Of a stretch of 64,000 nt of DNA, positions 11,222 through 19,820 are shown in pieces. Numbering within the stretch: position 1 is the first letter of the stretch; every line of letters begins with the position of its first letter. Source of the DNA: Casimicrobiaceae bacterium (GTDB lineage: Bacteria; Pseudomonadota; Gammaproteobacteria; Burkholderiales; Casimicrobiaceae); contig JAPKHK010000003.1 in assembly GCA_026646885.1 (NCBI GenBank), forward strand, positions 186,001 to 250,000, given 5' to 3'. The notes beneath the pieces are model-generated. The model saw only the letters and a program-made list of their open reading frames with translations, did not search any database and was not told the origin of the DNA. The position numbers and the translations under genes were made by a program.

Positions 11222-12552
11222 AGCCTTCGCTGCGCCGCCGTCTCGTCGTTTTGCTCACCGGCACGGTGCTGCTCGCCTGGTTGGCCACGGCCATTTTCAC
11301 TTACCACGACGCGCAGCACGAAATCGGCGAAATGCTCGATGCGCAACTCGCACAGTCGGCAAGCCTCGTCGCGGCACAACTCGAACATGAACCGGAAGAA
11401 GCCCACGATACCGTTCTGCCCCGCCAATACCGGCATGAGCGCCAGATCGCCTTTCAAGTGTGGAATCACCAGGGTGGATTGGTATTGCGCTCGTCCACCG
11501 CGCCGCTCGATCGCCTGTCCGCCACCACACGCGGCTACTCCGACCGACATTTCGACGGCGTCCACTGGAGGGTATTCAGTCGCCTCGACGAAAGCGGCCA
11601 TTTTTTGGTGCAGGTGGCCGAACGCTATCAACTGCGCGATGAACTGGCGCGCAGTGTGGCGAGTCATTTGCTGCACCCGCTTTACTTCGCGCTTCCTGCG
11701 CTGGCGCTCCTGATTTGGCTGGCGGTGAGCCGTGGCTTGGCGCCCTTGGCCACCCTGGCGAGTGAGGTGGCCGTGCGCGCCCCGGAGCGTCTTGACGCGC
11801 TGGATGAAAGCCGCACCCCGCGCGAAGCCATGCCTTTGGTAACGGCCCTCAATGCGCTTTTTGCCCGCGTGCGTCAGTCGCTCGATAGGGAGCGGCGCTT
11901 CACGGCCGATGCCGCGCACGAATTGCGCACACCACTGGCCGCCATCAAGACCCAAGCCCAAGTCGCCCAAGCCGCTGAAGCGAAGGACGCTCGGGAGCAC
12001 GCGCTCACCCAGGTGGTAGTCGGATGCGACCGCGCGACGCGTCTGGTGGAGCAGCTCCTGATGCTCGCCCGCATCGATCCGCAACATCGTCTCAGCACCG
12101 CGCCGGTGGTCGATCTCGCGGCCATGGCCCAACAAGTGGTCGCCGAATTCGCGCCGCAAGCGTTGCGAAAGAACATCGATCTGGGCCTGACCGCCGCACC
12201 CGAAGTTGCCGTTCCGGGCGATGCCGTGCTGCTGGCCGTACTGCTGCGCAACCTCATCGACAATGCCCTGCGTTACACCCGCGCCGGTGGTCGCGTCGAA
12301 GTTTGCGTCGCGACCTCTGCGACAGGCGCCACGCTCAGCGTTGCCGACAACGGCCCAGGAATCTCGGCGGCTGAGCGTGCACGCGTCTTCGAGCGCTTCC
12401 ATCGGGTGCTGGGTTGCAACGAAGAGGGCAGCGGCCTGGGGCTTTCCATCGTTGCGCGCATCGCCGAGCTGCACGGTGCGCGCACGGTGCTTGCCGACGG
12501 TCTCGACGGCAAAGGACTCAGTGTGAGCGTGATATTTTCTCCGGCCGCTTAA
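11218..12552 (+). CDS. QseC-like sensor histidine kinase
   Basis: The 444-residue kinase has an N-terminal membrane helix (LVVLLTGTVLLAWLATAIF) and a periplasmic domain of about 130 residues. A second helix near residue 160 (LYFALPALALLIWLAV) is followed by a HAMP-like linker. The dimerisation domain carries the phospho-His in FTADAAHELRTPLAAIKTQ, and the ATPase domain has N-box NLIDNALRYT and G-boxes VADNGPGIS and GSGLGLSIV. It pairs with the regulator it overlaps. The signal is unknown; its co-transcription with SHP/DHC suggests redox or diatomic gas sensing, which is inference. Confidence 0.94.
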   Translation: MKPSLRRRLVVLLTGTVLLAWLATAIFTYHDAQHEIGEMLDAQLAQSASLVAAQLEHEPEEAHDTVLPRQYRHERQIAFQVWNHQGGLVLRSSTAPLDRLSATTRGYSDRHFDGVHWRVFSRLDESGHFLVQVAERYQLRDELARSVASHLLHPLYFALPALALLIWLAVSRGLAPLATLASEVAVRAPERLDALDESRTPREAMPLVTALNALFARVRQSLDRERRFTADAAHELRTPLAAIKTQAQVAQAAEAKDAREHALTQVVVGCDRATRLVEQLLMLARIDPQHRLSTAPVVDLAAMAQQVVAEFAPQALRKNIDLGLTAAPEVAVPGDAVLLAVLLRNLIDNALRYTRAGGRVEVCVATSATGATLSVADNGPGISAAERARVFERFHRVLGCNEEGSGLGLSIVARIAELHGARTVLADGLDGKGLSVSVIFSPAA

Positions 12553-12564
12553 GGATCATTTAAG
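12549..12564 (+). promoter_or_regulatory. Second PmrA/QseB-type box, upstream of the periplasmic protein gene
   Basis: TTAAG-N6-TTAAG (spacer gatcat) overlaps the stop codon of the kinase gene. It sits 54 bp before the start of the small periplasmic protein gene, nearly the same distance as the box before shp (45 bp). The identical half sites and 6-bp spacing make chance unlikely. Predicted target of the neighbouring response regulator. Confidence 0.6.
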
Positions 12565-12618
12565 TTCGGTCTTCCAAACTACGCTTGCCGATTCGGCCAA
12601 ATACCCTTGGAGACCGAC

Positions 12619-13113
12619 ATGTTCACTCGGAAGCAAATCTCGCGGACGACAACCGCACTTGGACTTTCTTTTCTTCTCGTTGCCGGCGCGCTTGCCGCTG
12701 GAAACGCCTCGCATTCGCACGAACACGGCGCGGCACCCGCGCGCTTAAGCCTCAACCAAGGCCACAAATGGGCAACCGATGAAGCGCTGCGCCACGGCAT
12801 GGAGAGCATTCGCAACGCGATGGACGCCTCGCTGCACGACATTCACGAAAACAAGCTCACGCCGGCGAAATATGCCGAACTCGCCAAGAAAGTGGATAGC
12901 GAAGTCGCCGGCATCGTCGCCAACTGCAAACTGGAACCCGCGGCGGACGCGCAGTTGCACCTCGTGGTCGCCGAGATACTCAACGGTGTCGAAACCATGC
13001 AAGGCAAAAACAAGAAAGCCAAACGCCAAGCCGGTGCTGTGCAAGTGGTCGCAGCGCTGGAACAATATGGGAGGTTCTTCGAACATGCAGGGTGGCAGGG
13101 CATCAAGCACTGA
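12619..13113 (+). CDS. Small exported His-rich protein of unknown function
   Basis: The product (164 residues) has a signal peptide (LGLSFLLVAGALAAG), then a His-rich start (ASHSHEHGAAPARLSLN) and a helical body. Conserved-looking WATDEALRHGMESIR and VAGIVANCKLEPAADAQLH follow, with one cysteine. The His cluster could bind metal or heme, but no enzyme motif is visible. The ATG at 12619 is preceded by GGAG 8 bp upstream; a TTG 12 bp earlier is less likely. It follows the kinase gene on the same strand and has its own CTTAA box, so it is probably part of the same regulon. Function unknown. Confidence 0.8.
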   Translation: MFTRKQISRTTTALGLSFLLVAGALAAGNASHSHEHGAAPARLSLNQGHKWATDEALRHGMESIRNAMDASLHDIHENKLTPAKYAELAKKVDSEVAGIVANCKLEPAADAQLHLVVAEILNGVETMQGKNKKAKRQAGAVQVVAALEQYGRFFEHAGWQGIKH

Positions 13114-13328
13114 CGCACGCCCCGCTGTCTTCGTCATCCGCCAGACTTGACTCGGCGGTGGCGCAGACAGATCCTGCGAAGGAGTCGCGGCACATTGGCC
13201 CGGCCCGAATTCCTCTCTGCCCTGCGTCCCCCCAAAAAATCAGGCCGCTTCGCGCACCCGAATTCCGACCTGAAGGCCTGCGGCCGATGCCACCTTCGCG
13301 CCCGATTACCCCCCCCACGCCAGGCAGC

Positions 13329-15218
13329 TCACAAAGCACCACGCCGCGCTTTGCGTCGCAAAAGCTCGCGCGCCGGGTCGATGGCCGCGACGATGCTTAT
13401 GGCCATCGGCAAGGGGTCGTGGGCGATTTGGCAGGCGATGAGTTCCGCCGCCAGCGGCGCCCATACCAGGCCGCGCGCGCCCAAGCCGGCCAAGACGTAG
13501 AGTCCGGCTTCGCGCTCGATCTGCGGCCCTTGGGTATGCCAACGCGGCAGTTCGCCGACGTAAGGTAAGCGGTCGGGCGAAGTAGCGCGAAAGCCCACTC
13601 GGCCACCCAAGGTGCTGGCATCGACTTCGGGTACGAGGCCGGGTAAAAGTGCGGCCACGCGGCGCAAGTTTTTCTCGTGATCGGAGATGCGTAACTGCGG
13701 GTCTTCATCGCGATCGAAAGTCGTGCCCAGGAGCACGCCGCCCTCGGGCAAGGGCAGGGCATAACCGTCGCCACACACCGCCACGGCTAAGGCTCTCGTC
13801 GCTTGGGGCAAATAGCTCAACTGCCCGCGCGCCGGGATGAGGCGAATGCCCTCGGCTTGCGCAAAGGCGGCAAGACCATTGCCGGGCGCCAACACGACTT
13901 GCGACGCGCGAGCGATGCACGCGCCGTGAGCATCGAGCGCGCACCACCGCTCCCCTTCGCGCACGAGGCGAGCCACGGAAGCGTCGCAACGCAGGCGCAA
14001 GGCCTCGCCGGCGCTTTGCAGCGCAGCCTCGATCACTGCGGCGGGGCGAATCCAGGCGCCGCCTTCGTACCACAAGCCGCCGCGCGGCACCGGCCCGCCC
14101 GCCAGGCGCGCGGCTTCGGCGACGTCCACCAGACGCGCCAACTCCGGCGGCACGCCCAAGGTGGCGAGGAAATCGCGCATCTTCTCGAATTCTTCGTCGA
14201 GCGCCGCAATTTGCAGCACGCCGCAAGCGCCCCAAGCAAGCTTCGGAAATGCCGCGGCCAAATCCCGCACGCGTTGCAAGACATAGCTCAAGGCCGCGCG
14301 GGAGAGCTGGGCATTGGCGGTGTCGGAGGAGTTGAGTGCGGGCAACAAAAGCCCAGCGGGATTGCCGGAAATTTCCTGCGCCGGGCCGCTGCGGCGCTCC
14401 AGCAGCGTGACCCGCTGCCCATGACGAACCAAACGCTCCGCGACCAGCGCCCCCGCGTAACCGCAGCCGATCACCAGGGTTTCGCCACCCTCAGGCGCAC
14501 GCGCGGTCCAATTGCCCGGAGCCCTGGCCATCAACATGCTGCGCTTGGGCGGCAGGCCCGCGCGCTTTTCCACGGCAAAGCCGGCGGTGGTCAAAGCATC
14601 GCGCACGCCCGCGGCTACAGTGTAGGTGGCCAGCGTTGCGCCGGGGCGCGTGAGGCGCGCGATTTGCGCGAACACTTCCGGCGACCACATCGCAGGGTTT
14701 TTCGAAGGCGCGAAACCATCGAGATACACCGCGTCCGCCGCGGCTTCGAACTCGCCGAGACCCTCGATCACATCCGCGAAGGCGAGCGTGAGCGCGACGC
14801 GCCCCTCGGCAAACTCCAAGCGATAGACGCCACCCATCAACCAAGGCCAGCGCGCCACCAAATCCTCGGCTTCCGCTGCGCATTCGGGAAAACGCCGGAG
14901 AACCTGCGCGAGATCGCCCGCGCGCAGTGGATGCTTCTCCACCGCGAAATAGTCCAGGCGCGCGCCCACCGGCGCGATTTTGCTCCAGGTCTGCCACGTG
15001 GCCAGAAAATTCAGCCCCAGGCCGAAGCCGGTTTCGAGAATGCAGAACCGCTCGGCCCTTGCAAAGCGCTCGGGCAGGCCGTTGCCGCCCAGAAAAACGT
15101 GACGTGCCTGGTTCAGCGCGCCGCTGCCCGAATGATAAACGTCATCGAAAAGCGGCGAACGCAGGCCGTCGGCGGAGGTCGCGATCGTTGCAGGTTCGAT
15201 GCGGGCGTGGCTGCTCAT
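13329..15218 (-). CDS. mnmC: Bifunctional tRNA 5-(aminomethyl)-2-thiouridine modification enzyme MnmC
   Basis: MnmC finishes the mnm5s2U34 wobble modification of tRNAs for Lys, Glu and Gln. The N-terminal SAM methyltransferase half (residues about 1-240) carries LETGFGLGLNFLATW and DAVYLDGFAPSKNPAMW. The C-terminal FAD oxidoreductase half begins with the dinucleotide motif VIGCGYAGALVAERL near residue 255 and continues with EISGNPAGLLLPAL. At 629 residues it is the usual fused length. The start at 15218 (MSSHARIEPATI) is chosen because the longer frame to 15485 runs through the adjacent PIN gene. Confidence 0.95.
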   Translation of the reverse strand: MSSHARIEPATIATSADGLRSPLFDDVYHSGSGALNQARHVFLGGNGLPERFARAERFCILETGFGLGLNFLATWQTWSKIAPVGARLDYFAVEKHPLRAGDLAQVLRRFPECAAEAEDLVARWPWLMGGVYRLEFAEGRVALTLAFADVIEGLGEFEAAADAVYLDGFAPSKNPAMWSPEVFAQIARLTRPGATLATYTVAAGVRDALTTAGFAVEKRAGLPPKRSMLMARAPGNWTARAPEGGETLVIGCGYAGALVAERLVRHGQRVTLLERRSGPAQEISGNPAGLLLPALNSSDTANAQLSRAALSYVLQRVRDLAAAFPKLAWGACGVLQIAALDEEFEKMRDFLATLGVPPELARLVDVAEAARLAGGPVPRGGLWYEGGAWIRPAAVIEAALQSAGEALRLRCDASVARLVREGERWCALDAHGACIARASQVVLAPGNGLAAFAQAEGIRLIPARGQLSYLPQATRALAVAVCGDGYALPLPEGGVLLGTTFDRDEDPQLRISDHEKNLRRVAALLPGLVPEVDASTLGGRVGFRATSPDRLPYVGELPRWHTQGPQIEREAGLYVLAGLGARGLVWAPLAAELIACQIAHDPLPMAISIVAAIDPARELLRRKARRGAL

Positions 15219-15231
15219 GCCAAGAGTCCCT

Positions 15232-15654
15232 TCATCGGGAGGAAACGCCCAATACCAATTCAAACAGGGAACTTGGCGAATGAACACGAACACCGCCAAA
15301 ACTGCGCCCGAAACCCTTGCCGAAATGACGCTTGTCTCCGGTGAGCAGAACATCGCACTGACTGGCGATGGCCGCAGCAAGCACCGGCCGATCCTTCTCT
15401 GGAAGCCAATCGATGAGCGAGGGCGCCACCTTGCGGTCTGCCAGCGCCAGCAAGGTGAGTTTACGCAACAAGCTGTCCAACTCAATCAACGCGGAACCCC
15501 CTTTGCTTTCCAGATTCCGCCGCGCTTCGATTTCGACGAAAGGGTTCACGCAAAGGATGTCGCCGCGATCGAGCAGATGCAGGAGCAAATGGCGAATGGC
15601 GCCGTCGCTCTTGGCCGCGGAGAAGAGGATGTTGGCGTCGAGGAAGATGCGCAC
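15232..15654 (-). CDS. PIN-domain toxin (VapC-like ribonuclease)
   Basis: This 140-residue protein opens with MRIFLDANILFSAA, the first acidic signature of PIN nucleases. It also has VNPFVEIEARRN (second acidic residue) and the later LLTGDKRHF that ends the active-site set. PIN toxins cleave RNA, often tRNA or rRNA. It begins with GTG, one base after the stop of the antitoxin gene, the usual tight coupling. The target is unknown. It lies 13 bp upstream of the mnmC start on the same strand, so read-through into mnmC is possible. Confidence 0.88.
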   Translation of the reverse strand: MRIFLDANILFSAAKSDGAIRHLLLHLLDRGDILCVNPFVEIEARRNLESKGGSALIELDSLLRKLTLLALADRKVAPSLIDWLPEKDRPVLAAAIASQCDVLLTGDKRHFGKGFGRSFGGVRVHSPSSLFELVLGVSSR

Positions 15655-15655
15655 T

Positions 15656-15922
15656 TCAGGCGCGGCGGCGGCGATGGCCTGGTTTTCGTGTCTGCGCCGT
15701 GGTCGCCATCAATTGTGCGAGCGCCGCTTCTTCCTGATCGAACTCGGCCTCGCGTTGCGGCGAATAGATTTCGATGGGCAGAGTGACCGCCGGTCGCAAC
15801 AGCAAGCCCTCAGGCGTGGTTTCAGCGATGAGCTGGTCATCGGCGCGCAAGCCAAGTGCCGCCCGTAGTTTGGCCGGCAAGGTGACGACGCCGCGAGAAG
15901 TGATGGTCAATGTTGCTTTCAT
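15656..15922 (-). CDS. AbrB/MazE-type antitoxin
   Basis: The 88-residue protein starts MKATLTITSRGVVTLPAKLR, a classical swapped-hairpin AbrB/SpoVT DNA-binding domain. A C-terminal tail (YSPQREAEFDQEEAALAQL) probably wraps the PIN toxin. No Shine-Dalgarno precedes the ATG. A possible -10 TATTCT ends only 7 bases upstream, so the message may be leaderless. An inverted repeat directly upstream is the likely autoregulatory site. Confidence 0.88.
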   Translation of the reverse strand: MKATLTITSRGVVTLPAKLRAALGLRADDQLIAETTPEGLLLRPAVTLPIEIYSPQREAEFDQEEAALAQLMATTAQTRKPGHRRRRA

Positions 15923-15927
15923 GCATT

Positions 15928-15958
15928 GCAGAATAGCAGCAATTCTGCGGAATGGCCA
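15928..15958 (-). promoter_or_regulatory. Candidate promoter and inverted-repeat operator of the AbrB/PIN module
   Basis: A perfect inverted repeat GCAGAAT-N7-ATTCTGC (15928-15948) begins 6 bp upstream of the antitoxin start. On the minus strand it overlaps a possible -10 TATTCT (15930-15935); TGGCCA (15953-15958) lies 17 bp further upstream as a weak -35. This layout fits repression by the AbrB-type antitoxin itself. Promoter elements are weak matches. Confidence 0.45.
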
Positions 15959-15966
15959 GCACGCGG

Positions 15967-15996
15967 AAAAAAGCCGGCACGCAGCCGGCTTTTTTT
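15967..15996 (-). terminator. Rho-independent terminator of the etfBA-acyl-CoA dehydrogenase operon
   Basis: AAAAAAGCCGGC and GCCGGCTTTTTT form a strong stem with loop ACGCA, flanked by A-tracts and T-tracts on both sides, so it can stop transcription in either direction. It lies 20 bp after the acyl-CoA dehydrogenase stop and insulates that operon from the toxin-antitoxin pair. Confidence 0.9.
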
Positions 15997-16015
15997 GCAG
16001 TGCAGTGCTTTCGGT

Positions 16016-17806
16016 CTAAAACGCCTCGTCCGCCAGCGCCAGCACCGACGCCCCACCGCCCACCACTTCGCGCGACAGCGACGGCGCCTTCACCAGAATG
16101 TGTTCAGCGAAATAGCGCGCGGTGATGATCTTGGCTTCGAGAAAGGCGCGATCGGGGTCGCCCGCCTGTAGGCGCTTGGCCGCAGCCACGGCGGAGCGGG
16201 CCATGATCCAGCCGCCGCAAGTGATGCCCCACAGTTCCAGGTAAGGTGCGGCGCCGGCAAAAACGCCGCGGGTGTCGGCCTGGGCGTTCATGCCCACATA
16301 CTCGCCGGCGGACTTCACGGCATTGAGGGCCGCGCCCATGGCTTTGCGGATCGAGGCGAAAGCTTCGCCTTCCATTTCGGAGAGATCATTGTCGATCTTG
16401 GCGATTTCCATGCCCACCGCGGCAGCGGTGCGCCCACCGTCGCGCAGGGTCTTGCGACCGATCAGGTCGTTGGCTTGAATGCCGGTGGTGCCTTCGTATA
16501 TGGTCATGATGCGCGCATCGCGGTAGTGCTGCGCGGCGCCGGTTTCTTCAATGAAGCCCATGCCGCCATGCACTTGAATGCCCACATACGTAACGTGTTG
16601 GGCGCATTCGGTGATCCAGCCCTTGACGATGGGAATCATGTAATCGGCAAAGGCGTGGCTTTGTTTGCGCACTTCGGGGTCGGGGTGGCTGTGGGCGTGA
16701 TCGAAGGCGGCGGAGACGACATACGCCAGACCGCGCGCGGCTTCGGTGTGTGCGCGCATGTCCATGAGCATGCGCCGCACATCCGGGTGGCGGATGATGG
16801 CGCCTTTTTCTTTGTCGCCCAGCGCTTTGCCTTGCACCCGATCACGCGCATAAGCGACGGCACGCTGGTAGGCGCGCTCGGAGATGCCCACGCCTTCCAG
16901 GCCCACGGAAAAGCGCGCCAGGTTCATCATGATGAACATGTATTCGAGGCCGTTGTTCTCTTTGCCGATGAGATAACCCACCGCTCCGCCTTTGTCGCCG
17001 TAGGACATCACACAAGTGGGGCTGGCGTGGATGCCGAGCTTATGCTCGATGGAGACACACTGCGCATCGTTTCTTTCGCCAAGGCTGCCGTCTTCGTTGA
17101 TCAAGAATTTGGGCACAAGAAAAAGCGAAATGCCCTTCACGCCTTCAGGCGCGGTGGGCGTGCGCGCGAGCACCAGGTGGATGATGTTCTCCGTGTAATC
17201 TTGTTCGCCATAGGTGATGAAGATCTTCTGCCCGAAAATGCGATAGCTTCCGTCCGCTTGCGGCACGGCGCGGGTGCGCAGGGCGGCGAGGTCGGTGCCG
17301 GCTTGGGGTTCGGTGAGGTTCATGGTGCCGGTCCATTTGCCGCTCACCATATTGGGTAGGAATTTTTGCTTCTGCTCGGGCGTGCCGCACAACTCGATGG
17401 CTTCGATAGCCCCGGTGGTCAACAGGGGGCACAAGGCGAAGGCAACGTTGGAGCCGTGCCACATTTCTTCGACGGCGGTGGCCAGAATGTAGGGCAGGCC
17501 TTGGCCGCCGTAATTTGGGTCGCACTTCAAGGCATTCCAGCCGGCTTCGGTGAACTGAAAGTAGGCATCTTTGAAGCCGGCCGGTGTGGTGACCTGGCCG
17601 TTGGCGAACTTGGCACCTTCTTTGTCGCCAACGCGGTTCAAGGGGTCCAGCACGCCGGTGGCAAACTTTCCCGCTTCTTCCAGAATGGCATTCACTACGT
17701 CGACCGACGCTTCTTCGTTGCCCGGCAAGGCGGCAATCTCGTCGATGCGCGCCAACTCCTTGAGCGCGAACTGCATGTCTTTGAGCGGAGGGGAATAGGT
17801 GCTCAT
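16016..17806 (-). CDS. Acyl-CoA dehydrogenase (long form with C-terminal extension)
   Basis: The product (596 residues) is an FAD-dependent acyl-CoA dehydrogenase. Visible are MNLTEPQAGTDLAALRTRA (FAD/substrate region, about residue 160), the middle beta domain, and the base-containing IMTIYEGTTGIQANDLIGR near residue 435. It is longer than the usual 380 residues because of N- and C-terminal additions, as in the DmdC/AcdA-like subgroup that carries an extra C-terminal domain. It is last in an operon with etfA and etfB, which would carry its electrons to the quinone pool. The substrate cannot be told from sequence; medium or long chain acyl-CoA is likely. Confidence 0.94.
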   Translation of the reverse strand: MSTYSPPLKDMQFALKELARIDEIAALPGNEEASVDVVNAILEEAGKFATGVLDPLNRVGDKEGAKFANGQVTTPAGFKDAYFQFTEAGWNALKCDPNYGGQGLPYILATAVEEMWHGSNVAFALCPLLTTGAIEAIELCGTPEQKQKFLPNMVSGKWTGTMNLTEPQAGTDLAALRTRAVPQADGSYRIFGQKIFITYGEQDYTENIIHLVLARTPTAPEGVKGISLFLVPKFLINEDGSLGERNDAQCVSIEHKLGIHASPTCVMSYGDKGGAVGYLIGKENNGLEYMFIMMNLARFSVGLEGVGISERAYQRAVAYARDRVQGKALGDKEKGAIIRHPDVRRMLMDMRAHTEAARGLAYVVSAAFDHAHSHPDPEVRKQSHAFADYMIPIVKGWITECAQHVTYVGIQVHGGMGFIEETGAAQHYRDARIMTIYEGTTGIQANDLIGRKTLRDGGRTAAAVGMEIAKIDNDLSEMEGEAFASIRKAMGAALNAVKSAGEYVGMNAQADTRGVFAGAAPYLELWGITCGGWIMARSAVAAAKRLQAGDPDRAFLEAKIITARYFAEHILVKAPSLSREVVGGGASVLALADEAF

Positions 17807-17841
17807 GAAGTCTCTCCTGATAGAAGCGGGATGGTTGCGGT

Positions 17842-18768
17842 TTAGAGTTGTTGCGTCAGTTGTGGCACGGCCTCGAAGAGGTCGGCCACCAGGCCGTAAT
17901 CGGCGATCTGGAAAATCGGCGCCTCGGGGTCTTTATTGATGGCGACGATGACTTTGCTGTCTTTCATCCCGGCCAAATGCTGAATGGCGCCGGAAATGCC
18001 GACGGCAATGTAGAGCTCGGGCGCGACGATCTTGCCGGTTTGGCCGACTTGATAATCGTTGGGCACGAAACCGGCGTCGACCGCGGCACGCGAGGCGCCG
18101 ATGGCAGCATTGAGTTTGTCGGCCAGGGCCTCGAGAATCTTGAAGTTCTCGCCGTTGCCCATGCCCCGGCCGCCGGAGACGATGATTTTGGCGGCGGTGA
18201 GTTCCGGGCGGCTCGATTGAGTGAGTTCCTGCCCCACCAGGCGCGAACTGCCGCTGTCGGCCGGGACGCTCAGGGTTTCCACGCTGGCGCTGCCGCCGGT
18301 TGGGGCGGCGTCGAAGGCGGTGCCACGCACCGTCAGCACCTTGATGGCGTCGCTCGATTGCACCGTGGCAAAGGCATTGCCAGCGTAGATCGGGCGCACG
18401 AAGGTGTCGGGCGAAACAACTTTGGTGATGTCCGAAATCTGCGCTACGTCCAAGAGCGCGGCCACGCGCGGAGCGACGTTTTTGCCGGCCGCCGTCGAGG
18501 GGAAAAGGATGTGGCTGTAGGCCTTGGCGACGCCCAGTACCACCGCGGCCACCCCTTCGGCCAGCATGCCCAACAAATGCGGCGCATCGGCGTGCAGGAC
18601 TTTGGCCACTCCGGCGATGCCGGCGGCGGCTTGTGCCGCGGCACCGGCATTGTTCCCGGCCACCAGCACATGGATGTCGCCGCCCAGTTGGGTCGCGGCG
18701 GTGACGGTGTTGAGAGTGGCGCCTTTGATATGGCTGCCGTCGTGTTCAGCAATGACGAGAATGCTCAT
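17842..18768 (-). CDS. etfA: Electron transfer flavoprotein alpha subunit
   Basis: This 308-residue ETF alpha subunit binds FAD and accepts electrons from acyl-CoA dehydrogenases. The C-terminal FAD domain is evident from [51 protein letters not shown] and [18 protein letters not shown]. It begins 3 bp after the stop of etfB and is followed 35 bp later by the acyl-CoA dehydrogenase gene, one transcription unit. Confidence 0.97.
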   Translation of the reverse strand: MSILVIAEHDGSHIKGATLNTVTAATQLGGDIHVLVAGNNAGAAAQAAAGIAGVAKVLHADAPHLLGMLAEGVAAVVLGVAKAYSHILFPSTAAGKNVAPRVAALLDVAQISDITKVVSPDTFVRPIYAGNAFATVQSSDAIKVLTVRGTAFDAAPTGGSASVETLSVPADSGSSRLVGQELTQSSRPELTAAKIIVSGGRGMGNGENFKILEALADKLNAAIGASRAAVDAGFVPNDYQVGQTGKIVAPELYIAVGISGAIQHLAGMKDSKVIVAINKDPEAPIFQIADYGLVADLFEAVPQLTQQL

Positions 18769-18771
18769 GGC

Positions 18772-19521
18772 TCAGATCACCTTGGCTTCGTTCTTGAGTT
18801 TCGCCACCAGTTCGGCGACGTCCGCGACCTTGCCTCCGCCTTGACGCTTGGGTGGCTCTTCGACGCGCAGCGTCCTGAGGCGCGGCCTCACGTCCACACC
18901 CAGAGCAGCGGGGTTGGTGGTGTCGAGCGGCTTTTTCTTCGCCTTCATGATATTGGGCAGCGTGGCGTAGCGCGGCTCGTTCAAGCGCAGATCGGTGGTG
19001 ATCACCGCGGGGAGTTTCAGCTCCAGGGTTTCGAGACCGCCGTCGATTTCGCGGGTGACCTTGATGCTCTCTCCAGCGATCTCGACTTTCGAAGCAAAGG
19101 TCGCCTGGGGCCAGTTGAGCAAAGCGGCGAGCATCTGGCCGGTTTGGTTGGAATCGTCGTCGATGGCTTGTTTGCCCAAAACGACCAGACCAGGGGTCTC
19201 CTTGTCCACCAGTGCCTTCAAGAGCTTGGCCACCGCCAGAGGCTGCAAATCGGCATCGGTTTCCACCAAAATGGCGCGGTCGGCCCCGATCGCCAGCGCC
19301 GTGCGCAGGGTTTCCTGGCAGGCGGCGATGCCGCAGGAGACGGCCACGACTTCGGTCGCCAGCCCTTTTTCCTTGAGGCGAACCGCTTCTTCGACGGCGA
19401 TCTCATCGAAGGGGTTCATGGACATTTTGACATTGGCAGTCTCGACGCCGGAGTTGTCCGCCTTGACGCGGACCTTGACGTTGTAATCGACCACCCGCTT
19501 GATCGGCACCAGTACTTTCAT
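18772..19521 (-). CDS. etfB: Electron transfer flavoprotein beta subunit
   Basis: The product (249 residues) is an ETF beta subunit starting [20 protein letters not shown]. Signatures are [39 protein letters not shown] and [20 protein letters not shown]. The ATG at 19521 has AGGAAA about 6 bp upstream. The 21-residue longer frame lacks family similarity. First gene of the etfB-etfA-acyl-CoA dehydrogenase operon, behind a palindrome that overlaps the predicted promoter. Confidence 0.97.
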   Translation of the reverse strand: MKVLVPIKRVVDYNVKVRVKADNSGVETANVKMSMNPFDEIAVEEAVRLKEKGLATEVVAVSCGIAACQETLRTALAIGADRAILVETDADLQPLAVAKLLKALVDKETPGLVVLGKQAIDDDSNQTGQMLAALLNWPQATFASKVEIAGESIKVTREIDGGLETLELKLPAVITTDLRLNEPRYATLPNIMKAKKKPLDTTNPAALGVDVRPRLRTLRVEEPPKRQGGGKVADVAELVAKLKNEAKVI

Positions 19522-19575
19522 CGACTTTCCTGTGGGTTGATTGCGGAAGGAGAAATGCGCAAGTTGGGCTGGCGA

Positions 19576-19622
19576 ATCATTCAAACGCTTGTATGATACG
19601 CACGTTTATATCAACTTGCCAA
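19576..19622 (-). promoter_or_regulatory. Promoter with 22-bp palindromic operator of the etfBA operon
   Basis: On the minus strand TTGGCA (19617-19622) and TATCAT (19593-19598) are spaced 18 bp. A 22-bp near-perfect palindrome (ATCATTCAAAC then GCTTGTATGAT, 18 of 22 positions symmetric, 19576-19597) overlaps the -10 and the predicted start. Its size fits a TetR-family repressor dimer, the class that controls fatty-acid degradation operons in betaproteobacteria. The regulator is not in this window. The remaining 19623-19820 shows no gene. Confidence 0.6.
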
Positions 19623-19820
19623 GAGGGGAGTTTAACCGGCCACCCGCGGCCGAGGTGATCACCGGGGCGACAATTTTCGGTCTTTTTGCTGCGTCGCGCA
19701 CAAGTGCCTTGCATCAGCGGCCCGGCCATCCGGGCCGCGATTCAAGGGCACAGGCGCTGGCCTTTGCCCCGCACTGCGGCAAAATTGGGCGCCGGTGGGT
19801 GGGCGCGTGCTATTTGCTCG

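Noticed and set aside
17848-19596. 582-codon plus-strand open frame
   Set aside because: Antisense to etfA and etfB; composition is His/Gly/Asp rich as expected for the reverse of coding GC-rich sequence.
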